Below are positions 32,701-44,700 of a DNA stretch of 64,000 bases, one piece after another. Each line of letters starts with the position of its first letter. The stretch's first letter is position 1. The stretch spans positions 14,991,627-15,055,626 of the forward strand of contig JAMKCF010000008.1 of the NCBI GenBank assembly GCA_023634235.1, read 5' to 3'. The position numbers and the translations under genes are program-made. This stretch comes from Pisaster brevispinus (lineage: Eukaryota > Echinodermata > Asteroidea > Forcipulatida > Asteriidae). Under the pieces are notes generated by a model. That model was given only the letters and a program-made list of their open reading frames with translations. It had not been told where the DNA came from and made no database searches.

Positions 32701-35700
32701 TGAGAATACAATCTTGAGATTGGTTAACCATCGCTTCTCTTCCGAACCACCACAACTCATACAGAGAGTTTTATGCACATGGTGGCTCCGCAAACCTCAC
32801 GTCTCATGTCTCAAAATCTATAGCATTTCAAGCAAAAATATTTCAAAGGAAGTTTTCCCACCATGATCATCTTTATACCATGTAATTTATGTGCAAATCT
32901 GTGAACATTTATGACCAATGTTGTGTACACCCTTTAAAAGTAACAGTTATTTACTGTAAATAATAAATGCATAAAATAAAATAAATCGCATCGCCTTAAG
33001 GCATGTAAGGAAATCCCTGTCCTGCGGCTTTCCATATGGATCGTAAACTTGGGTGTGATTCCTGGCTATACAGCCGTTACAGGTTGAATGGCTTCTGACT
33101 GGAACCCCTGAACAAAGGTATTGACAAAATAGGGAAACTGCCAACGAACATGCAGGCCTAGACACATGCATATTGTAGCTCAGTTGGTTGAGCGTCGGCT
33201 TGTTAATGCTGAGGTCACAGGTTCAAATCCTGTTCTAGTCAAAATTCTCTGTTCAACCCGAATCGTAATATATGAATTTCATTACAATTCAATTATCAGC
33301 TGCTGTTTTTAATAAGAAAGCCATTATACGTGTACATGTAGTATCATATTTTCTTTGCCTTAATTTTTTATGCTGTGGTTTTTTCCCCCGCTGCGGGTGC
33401 GTTGCCCTCAATATTGACTGGTCAGTATTCAGTCATCTGGCCCCCCTGGCCTTTCCTACTCATAGTATCCAGTCTCATGCAATCTCAACAAATGTAATTA
33501 GCATGTAATTAACTCACACATTGAAATTGCTTTCTGAGAAAACGGCCTGAAAGACTAAAAGCTTTCGGCATGAGTTGGGCTGTCTAGACACTGTATGGGT
33601 GGTTTAATGAACTAATTAACGGCTGCAAAATCCGGCTGCAGTTCATAACAATACTCATAAATGCGGACACCCTGGGTTGTCTTTGTTTGTGTTTCTAATG
33701 AAGAAACACTTAATTGTTGTACAACACGAACATTGAAGGCTTTTATATCCTTTAACAATTTTAAACAACCTTGTGATTTGTCAGGATTCGCTGTACATGT
33801 ATACAGTATCCTCTCTTGACTTTAACACTGTTTTTGATATATGTTAACTTGTAATCAAGGGATGAAAGACATGTAACTCTAGACTATCCAACTGGGCTTG
33901 GTTCCACAAAGCATTAAGATTCATCTTGAGATGAGTTGCAAGTATGGCCATAGTGATTTGTATCCTGACATCACACTTTGCTTAGCTTATTAGGATTGAT
34001 ACATGCTTGTGATCGGGTAACCTTATTCTGGTAAGCATAATGTTGTTGTGCTTACATGAAGGTACTTCAGGTGCTTTAGAAGCAGCTCTATGAAACTGGG
34101 CCCAGGTAGCCATGATTTGTATTGCTTTTATGCATGAAGGAAGCAAAGTAACATACTTAAAAGTTTTTAATTTTTAAATTTTTTTTTATGCATGTCGCCA
34201 GACACACAAGGCCTGAAGGCCACTTCAAGGTGTGGGCTACAATCAACCTATTTTTTCCAGGGGCCGTTGCCACCTACTCCTGGGGCTGAAACAGGGTTAC
34301 CCCCTTTACAGTCCATACGGATGTAGGCTTGGGTATCATCCATCAGAAGCCTGGCTGGTAGAGCAGAAAGCACTACCTCCCCAACTTTACGAAGCAATCA
34401 TGGTTAAGTGTCTTGCTTAAGGACACAAGTGTCATGACCGGGACTCGAACCAACACTCTGCTGATCAAACACCAGAGCTTGAATCCGGTGCTCTTAACCG
34501 CTAGGCCATGACACGCCACAAAAGTGAGGGTATACCTTTGGTTATAACTCCAAAAAATTAATGACCATAAAAACTGACTTGGTAAGAACCACTGCAGCTG
34601 TTGATAATGCAGTTAACATTTTGATAAACAATTCCCTTCAAAGGAATGAGAGAGGGAGAGAGAGAGAGTTTTAGAGAGAGGGATTCAAAAACATTTGAAT
34701 CTGAGAAGCGTTTCTTGGGAACGTTTTTCAGATCGTGTATTCCAATTATTGATAATTCTTTCTGCATGGACATAAAACCGCTCCAGATTTTCGGCAATAT
34801 CGCAAAAAACCCTTTTAAAACAAAATTTTCACAGGTTAGTTTTATTGTTTAAAAACAGCTGAACGGTTCCAAAAACCAAAGGTATGCTTTGCCTTTAAGA
34901 GATCCCAGCATTCAAATAATCACTAGACTATATAATAAACAAATACTGAATGTCGATGAGTGCCATGGTGAGAGTATTTTTATGAGTTGAAGGGATGGAA
35001 TGCTCCGTTCAACAAGGCCAAGCCGAGTTAAATGGAAAGACTCAATCTTTCATCTAATTAAAATAACTAAGTGAGGTTTGCGGTAACACCATGTGAAAAT
35101 CTCTTTTGAGTAGTGTACAACACAATGTAGGTTCCTCACTAAGTTATACTTCCACCATGCAAAGTTTAAAATCCTACCTAATTAAAATACTTTCTTCAAG
35201 TTGCATGAATGCAAAACATTCATTTTTTGTTTTATATTACATTCAATGGAATCTTTTTCATTTGGAGGAAAAAAATATTATCAAAATGTACGAGATTGTG
35301 TTCTGGCTTCCAGTATGAGGGCGTTTTGTACTGCTGTGTGTAACACCTGCGCTGGCATGGTGCAGCCTAATAGTCACAAACAATGGGATGAAAATGCACT
35401 CTGAATGGCACCAAAATGCGCGGTTTATGACTGAGGCCATGTTACATGTGTTAAGGTTTGATTAATGAATGCCGTGTGACCTACAATCCTCCAATCAAAT
35501 GACGATCTATTTGGGGTTATATTTCTACAAACATTGAATGTGAATGAGTGCAATATAGCAACATATAATCACAAGGTGAAATCTGGACTGTTCCATTTCA
35601 CAAGGTGAATGGAACAGTCCAGATTTAAATGAGTGATTACATTCTGCTACATGTATATCTGTATATTGTATGATTTAAATTCATCCTATGTTTGTTTTAT

Positions 35701-38700
35701 GTACCTCACACATAGATCCTTGCCATTTGATGTTTTTCATATAATTCATAAATTATTGCAACAATAAATAATACAAAGTTTTGAACCATTTCTTTATAAT
35801 TTATTTCAACATTAATGTATGGTGATGTCACTGCTGGGTTCCCCATACATGTATGTCAATATTTGTTCCAACATTTCTTCAACAACCCTCCAAAGAAAAC
35901 AGTAGTCAAGATCATTTTTCACAAAATGACTTTCATTCTGGGAGACTTGTTTGGAAAAAGGAGCGAAATGTTTAGTTTGCAACTGTCGATTGGAAGTCAT
36001 GTTTTTTTTATATATTTTTTTTTAGATGCACACAAATTTGCGCTCGCTCCCTTTTCTCCCAAATAGATTTTCTGTCTCGCCGTTTGGACTGTGGACCATC
36101 CTTGATTTATTTGCTGGATTTTGAGTGGCTTTTCTGATTAAAATGTAGCCTGCACAGTCAAAGCATTCCTAACAAGCTGGAAATGCAACGAAGAGTGGAG
36201 GTTTGTCCTGAGGGAAGTAATTTGCCAATTGACCTTTAGGGTGTTTTTTGTTGTGTTTTTTGGGGGCGTTTTTTGTTAAGATTTGGAAAATTGGTTTGAA
36301 ATGTCACCATAGACAGTTAATCACCCCCCTTTGCTTGTACATGTAACAACATGCCTGGGTAAACTGCTGATTGAAAGTACATGTAGTTGTTTAAAAACTC
36401 TTGATAATAATATTTTTGTCACCTGATATTCTGAAGTTTGTGAGTTTGGTGTACATGTATATGCTATGAATTGTTTGAAATAATAAATACTCTATATTGG
36501 TGAATATTTTTTGGATATTTTGAAAACAAAATCAATAATGACAACATTCAACCCCTTGCATATGACGTCACTAAACGACGCCCCCAAAACAGTGTCCTCA
36601 CTGAGGTAAATAAAGACCTATCATTGGCTAAAAGTTGTGCATGGCGCACGCATACACTCGCGTGCACGGTTCCATTGTTTGACCTCAGCGATGGCGACCC
36701 ATGCAAGGGGGTTTATAAAATAATAACATTCAAAATAATATGCAGTAAAAAAAAAGATGTGGAAAAGCATGATACACCAAAAAAGAGTATAAACAAAATA
36801 ATACCAACGATATTTCTATACCAACATAGTCATTAATAGATGAATCTATAAAAGTGAAATTCAATAGAATAGATAATGAAATAATTCAGATAAAAATAAC
36901 ACTAAAGTAATTACTTACAAAGTACAAACTGAATTTGAAAAAAATAAAATTAAATAAAACAGATTAAGAAATAATTCATAGTTAGTGCAAGTTGAATTTA
37001 TTAAGCTCAAATTAAATAAAATAGATTAAGAAAAATTGAAAATAAAAAAAATATCAATCAACATAAATTCTTACAGAGTAAACTTTGAAATAAAAAATTA
37101 ATAATTTGAATTAGGCCTAGTACATTATTTTGAAATTATGCAATTATTTATGTTTTTTTTTAATTATTAACAAATAAATAGATAAAAAAGAGCTGAACTA
37201 CATGTACTTACACAATTTATTTAACAAGCTTTACACCCATTACCAAAAAAGAGAAACCAGCATCCCAAAGGAACCTACGTGTACAAATGTAGCGTACATG
37301 TAACCATGGAAAATTAATGCGTCACAACATAGTTGTGACATGTAATAACATTTGGATGTGGTAAAGTACTTAGCCACATTCAATGTCGCATGATCAATTT
37401 AATTTGCATTGTGAGAGAAAACACGACCGTGCTGGTTTTAAAAATTATATTATTAGTATTTTTTTTTTGTGGTGTCCATATCCGTTTCCTTCGCTCATAA
37501 TAAATTACGGTATGTGTTCCAGTTCAGACTTGTTTCACTGAGCGCATAATTTCAGTCACATTCATGTGTCACTGTGTGCAGACCTTAGGGAGCCCCCTGC
37601 GGTGTAATATTATCCGTTCTCTTATTTTAAAGTTCGTCTTCATTTTCTTTGGAGACACGAAACCTCCATCCGCCACGGGACATTGACACGTCTTGTGAAT
37701 AAATCACTGTTGGATGTTATGAGAAACACATTTTTTTTTTTCCCCTTCTAAAATGTTGTATAGTCAGTGCGAAATTAGGCCTGCCTGAAGAATGCGATTA
37801 ATCTTTAGAATGGTTACCAACCGGTTTTATTTTGTCGATACTGAAAAGGGCACCATTCATGTCATTAAGTGTTGCTGAAAGGCTTGAGACAAATTGTTAC
37901 CCTTAAACTAATTGTTACTGGGTCATTCCGTGTCAAATCAACCAATATTCTGAAAATTTTTACACGTCACCTCTCAGATTTGGCTGAAATTCATTTCTAA
38001 TGTTCATCTATGTGTATAATGAGCATATGCAAAAAAGAAAATTCCAACTCCAAGTCGTTTCAAAATTCAGGCCCCTTAAAGTGGGCGTGGCAACCCCCCT
38101 TTCAGTGAACGCAATTTGCGACAATGAATATTTTGCGTTTTGTAATGCGCTTAAACGCGCCTTAAAAAAAAGATACAAAGCTATAAATTGGTACCTACAT
38201 GTAGGGTGACTGTCACCCAAATAGCTCAAATCTAGCCTCAAAACAAGGGTATCTTATCCCCTTTTCTCTCTACAGGCTGCTAAAAACACTAATTTAATCT
38301 GCCGAAAAAAATTAATTTCCATATTCAGACCCCCCTCATACTCACAATTGATAGTTTGAAAAGCTTGATATTGCTATTTGTATTATATCTAGGCACATGT
38401 GGTTATCCCCAAACAAGGATAGAGCCCTTATTCATTTAATAAAATGTTTGCAAGGCTCCAAAGTTGGTTCTTGACCGAAAATATCAAAAAAACACTGACA
38501 TTCTTGGTGACCTTTGACCTTGGCAACAGTTACCCACCAGTATTAAACTTAGACCATTTGTAGATACAGGTCAAATCTATATCTGACACGGAATGACCCT
38601 ACTACATGTATTTTATTGATCTCTTGCAGTGGGTATTTGTTGGAGATTCACTATATTATGTGAGTTCCAGTTTGTATATTACCCGTATAGGGTGTGCACA

Positions 38701-41700
38701 ACATTGGTGAGATTGAAAATATAAATCTTCATGGATTTGCGCATAACTTACACACAAATGTACGCTATGTCAAGATGGTCACGGTGGAAAACTTCTCTAG
38801 AAATGTTGTTGCTTAATTAAATGTTATAGTTTTTGAGGAAAAATAAAGCAAATTGGTTTTTGATCTTGTGTCCAAAACCCGATGTTTGAAAACATTGAGT
38901 ATTTTTAAGGTGGATTTTCACTAGTTTCTCCTGACTGCAATGACCGATTGAGTGTAAACTTGACAGGTTTCATACGTGAATGTTGGTTCACATAAAATGC
39001 GGATACTGGGCTTTGACAATTTCAAATGTTGTCTGCGTGCTTTAAAGGGGCATCACTTACTGAAAAGGTTTTTAGAGAACATTTTTTTGCATCTAATTAT
39101 ATTTTAATGTTAATCACAAGATATTATTAAACTTTGCAAACGTAGACTCAATGCAAACATGATAAATAGTGTTCTTGCTTACTACTAATGGCTGTCATTT
39201 TGGGGTGTAGAGTTCCGCGGTAATACCTTAGTCACAATTAAAGCGGAGGCCGGGCGGCATGTGAGATTTCTAGGCATCGACGGGCATGTAGAAGTCGGCG
39301 AAAGATCGCACAATAGGGCGGTCACAGTCAAAATTAAAAGTGCCCCGCACGCTGCTATGGGGTCGAATTCTTGGGTCCAATTCTTGGCCCGTTTATCGGC
39401 CAGTGTCCGGCAGGCACTTGTCTGATGTCCTGCCTACATATGTCCCTGCGCTATAGGCCGATATATGGATTGTCTGGGTTCTCCAAAATTTGGCCTAGCA
39501 CCCGCCCGATCTGTGCGATGCCCTGCCGGACATCGGCCAGGCATCGACAGATTTATTGGCGATCAGTTTGCGATGCAAAACGCCACACCAGGTTGTAAGT
39601 CCGAGTTAAAAGTAACTCGATGCCCGCCCGATTCCCCAAAAAGACCCAGCAAGGAGTTCCGTGGGGCCTCGGCCGAAAATGCCTAGAAATCCATCGCAAA
39701 CTACTCGCAATCCCAAGCTAATTGTGACTGGGGTATAAGCAGAGCCATGAAATTGGGGTCTGCTCTGCTTCCACACTGCCTGATGCTACACCTGTAATTC
39801 TCTACATGCGCTAACAATCTTCAACCCACCTCCTGAGCAGGGTTGGTTTGACATGGATCAAGCACTCTAATGTACAAATGTACCTGGGTCAACACTGGAT
39901 TGAATTTTAGTATGAAAAGGTCTCTCAAAATTACATGGGTAGGACCTGTGTCTAACACAGAGATTTTTGTAAGTGTGAAAAGGCCTAAGGATACATTCAT
40001 GAAGTTCTAACCCAAATAATACTGATAGATTCAAATCATTCAAATTTTTTTTCTCTCTCTCCTCTCTGTTTATACAGTAAAAAGTACCCAGACATGGATA
40101 CATTAGCAGAAATGTTGCTGTCGGTCGTTAATCACTTCGGGTAAGTCAAATCTGAAAGTTTGATTGTTATGTGTCTTCCCTTCCCTTTTTGCGCGACAGT
40201 CTCATCAATAATAGTGCGCAGTTCTTATAATACAGCGCTATATCACACCCGAGGGCATCTTAAAGCTCTCATTATTGATATACCGCCATGTAACGGTTTA
40301 CAAGGTTCTGTGATGCATTCTGCAGCCAACCATAACAGAAAACATCAGGGTGAACCCCTTCTCTTAATGATAAGTGTGCTGGGTTCTTTAACACACGGGA
40401 CCAACGGCTTTCGTTTCATCCAGAGGACTAGGCAATAAGGTTTAAGTGTCTTGCATAAGGACACAAGTGTCAAGACCGTGACTGGAACCCACACTCTGCT
40501 GATCAGTAACACCAGAGCTCGGAGTTCAGTGTGCTTAAACCCCTGGCCACGACACTATTTAGCGGCGATTATTTTGTCCATGTAGAGCACTGTGACCTGA
40601 GTCTGAAGTGTCTTTATTGCACATCTCTGACACTCTTCTAGCTCACAAGGAAGGCCTACATCCATGACATCTAGAGAATGATCAAAAATGACTGATTAGT
40701 TTCAATCTGAAAGCTCACTTTTTAAAGATTAACAGGAAATATCTCCATCTGAAATAATGACAAAGTCAAGAATACAGCATTTGGAGACCCCCAAATTTCC
40801 AAGTATAACAGTGCTTCAAACACCCATAATATTCTACTATCCCCAATGCAAATCTAACATCCTATTAAAATAGCTCTTGTTTGTTTTTCCTCTCCCTGAT
40901 AGTCTGTAACGCAATTGAACTATCTGAACAACATCCGCTGTACCTTAAAAAACACGACGCAAACGGCAACCAAAATTGGATTGGAATTGATTGGATAAAC
41001 ACACAGTGAGAGCTTTGCCTACTATTTAAGCCATGGTCAAGTCTAGTTGTTACACAATCCTCAATCCATAACAGCTGTCTCCAGTGAGAAACCCGACACA
41101 GCCCTGAATAAAACATGGCTGAAAAGAGCCTACCCTACCCTGCCTACCCGCCTGGAATGTGTGATTGTATCCGGGAGAAGAGACCGGCAGTTCAGTTCTC
41201 TTGAGGGGTTTATTTTTAGGTCGGAAAGTGTGAAATGATAACTAGTCGTGGGCGTCTTTGTTAAGTGTGATGAGGGGTCCGAGGGAATCGTTGTCGTGTG
41301 AAGGATCATCAAATTAAAGGGATTTCATTAAATGCATCATTTAGGTTTTTTTTTCATTTTTTTTCAGCAGTATATTTTTAATCTCAACAAACACACATTG
41401 GTTGAACATGGGGTTGTCAGACTATGGGCCGTCCAGAATTACAGGATGTGGGAATAATGGGCCGTCAAGACTAATGAGCATATTATGGGAAACAATTTAA
41501 ACAAATTATCGGACTAATGAGCCATGGAACTGACACGCAATGGGCCGTTGAAATTATTGAGCCGTTGGATCTTAATGGGCCATCGCAATATTGAGAGGAC
41601 CCTGGAGGACATGTCGTGTATCCTACTTTTGAGGAATGGTGATGAATTTTACAAGGTCCTTACAATCCATTATAATTGGCTAATGCATCGATCTCCAGAG

Positions 41701-44700
41701 AATTAGTTCTATCACTCTGCTGTCAAACTCAAAGTCGAGGAGATAAAATAAACCATTTGCATACCTTGAATCACTGCCACATGTTACTTGGCTAAAATTT
41801 GCAGCATTCCAAATAAACACTTACACTTTTATGTAGGCCTAGATGTATATTTATAAGAACATGCAGTAAATCCAAACATGCATTGCTTAAAGCATGTACA
41901 ACACTGGTATTTGTCAAACTTTATGTGACCAAAAATAGTACATGAAATAACATTCCTGTAAAAATTTAGGCTCAAGTGGCCATTAGTCACAAGAAAACTT
42001 TTGAGGGTAACCCCCTTTCATAGTATCAGCCAGCAATGCGCCTGGGCGTCTTTTGGACGCCCTATTTTATTTTTGGACCCCCGCTAATTGCCGCTAAAAA
42101 TTTGGACACCCTGTTTTTCAATCCAGTCAAATTTGGACACCCTATTTTCAAATCTTAGCTAAAAGCCTGCCCCCTTTGACCATGTAACCTGCATGACCCG
42201 TGTCATCTTACATGTATGTTTACAACTTTTTCAGCTCTTACATGTGTGTATTTTTGTTTTAACTCTTGAATTTATGGATTTTATGATGCAAGAGAATAAA
42301 ATATCCCATATAACCAGTGCAGTATCTCTCCTGCTAGAGAGGCTCTAGATGTAGAAGGTTGCTCTTTTTGTAAACAAACCTTACATGGTCTAGTATATAT
42401 TTTCACTCTTTCAGAACACAGTTTTGGTCAAAGTTCAAACCTACATGTAATTGTTTTCATGGTTTTACTTAATTTCTCAAAAACTACACAAGCATTTCAG
42501 GCAGAAATATTTCAAGGGAAGTTTTTGACACGCCACACATTGCACATGAAAGGAATGAAATTACTAGACACCTTTAAGAGAAAATATGATGAAACAGTCG
42601 TAATCACTAAAGTAATGGTTCAACCATAGAGCAATTATCAGATTACACTGCCACATGCACAGTATAAATGAGTTTTGTGCAATCTTGGCTTTCCGTAATT
42701 CCCAAACAAAAATTCAATTTATGAGCAGAAAGTCAGAGCCCAACACACAGAAATGTTGAGCTTTAAAAGCATACTATTAAGTTTGATATTTGAAACGATG
42801 TTCATTTTGTAACTGTATCCAGGAGGGCGGGTAAACTTATGCTAGTCTCTTTTCCCAAATGCAATTAACAAGGCTGTCTCAACTATGAAAGGTGTTAGCC
42901 TGCCTCTCAGATGTTTATGTTTGTAGAAGTGAAGACAAGTCTCCCAAAGAGAAATTAAAGCAGCATTCGCTTAAAATTTTTGCGCAGCATTCTGCTGTTG
43001 ACACTTCAGACACCCATAGCAGTCGCAAGCAGCTCGTACCGAATAGCCAAATGTGGCTGCAAGCGGCTGTCAAATTTAACCTTCCTTTGGTTAGTCAACA
43101 GAAAAGGTCAAATGAAGGGTTGTGCTCAGAATTTACAATCTCTAAATGTTTCCCATGCTGATATATATTCTATTGGATTGAGAACATTTAAATCAAAGCA
43201 ACATTCCTGTTTCATATTATTTTACCAACATTTTTGTATACAAAAGAACTATTTACAAACTCACAAAATCAGCTTAAATGGCTGATTGGGGGGGGGGGGT
43301 GTTGTATGGTAACAACTACACAGAAAATGCGTTGTCTATTGGCCCAATTCACCCGACGTCATCATCACAATAATCTTGGGTTCACCGTTTTGGGAGTCAT
43401 TGTCCCTGTGTGTTACACAGTTTCGTGCGATTGTGGGCGTGAACACACTTACCACCCCAAAAGGTGGGCGCGGCACAGTCGCCCACGCCTGACATTGATG
43501 CAAGGGGTCAGTATGTCCATATGACAGCGCTGTGCGCTTTTTAGGCGAAAAAGCGGCCCCCACAATGGCGAGCATCACAGCGGTTGACTTCAGTGCAAGG
43601 GGTCAATTTATAAATAACCATTGCCTGCTAAACAAGATTAAAGCTAACATTTTGTAGTAATTGCGTGTTTAAGGAGTCCACTTTTTGGATTGGAAGTGTT
43701 TTTTATTTGCTTTTGCTTACATATAGGTCACGTCATGATTTCGGTTACGTGTAAGTATAGTCCATGTAATTGTTTTTCATTGGGTTTTATTCTCTTGTAC
43801 TTTCTCAGATTAAAACAGTTCATTGGTTTTGGTGTTGGTGCTGGAGCGAATATCCTAGCAAGATTTGAGGTGAGTTCATTAGAATAATAATATGCCTAAT
43901 AACATGGCACATTTATGATTAGTTATCCTAAGAGCGCAGGTGGAATGTGGCATAATGCTGCTAACCGTAAGCACACAAAAAGGCGTGCTACCGGTGCTTA
44001 CTGTATGAAAATGAATGATGTAACAATGCAAATCTATGGTGAACGCGCAAGCTTCCCACCTAATTCACTTGCAAACCTGTGATATATGCTCACCCTTATG
44101 CAAAGTTTTTTGCTTTAGTTAGCACGAAAGTTTGCTTACTGTTTTTAAAAGCAGCGCTATGAAATTGGCCCCGGACGAGCAAAGAACAAAACAATTGCGC
44201 TTACCAGAACTATGTCACCAGCCAAGACGCCACGTCTTATGTACCATATGTGATTGGTTTCCTGCAAATTTATGCTTAGCAGAAATTTGTGTCGGTATTT
44301 TGTCACATGAAAATAATTAGCATTTTTTGTTTTGGGATAATTGTGCAGTTGCTGGGGTGAAGTTTATAAAATTGGTTATAAAATAAACAGTGATATCCAT
44401 GAATATGTTGACGCCGGCACGTTAATCTGGAGGTTGTTGGTTCAAATCTAGTCATCTTTTTTGTTCAACCTCAAATAATTTAAAATTAACTAATATCTTT
44501 CTTTTTTGTGGCTTGGCTTATTTCAGTTGAATCACCCCAAGCTTGTTGAAGGCCTGGTTCTTGTTAACTGCACATCTAAAGCAGCCTCCTGGACGGAATG
44601 GGGCCAACAAAAGGTATTATAAATTGTACCATAACTACATACACTCTGTGTTTGTATCACTATTGATCCCAAATCACCTGACGACATCACGTGATGAATC

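Noticed and set aside
33175..33245. Functional tRNA gene (A and B box)
   Set aside because: No closing acceptor stem, and the downstream sequence recurs at 44450, so it is a repeat.
39371..39686. Overlapping 73- and 75-codon ORFs as a gene
   Set aside because: They lie inside the G/C-rich TA-flanked element; high G/C content lengthens ORFs by chance.
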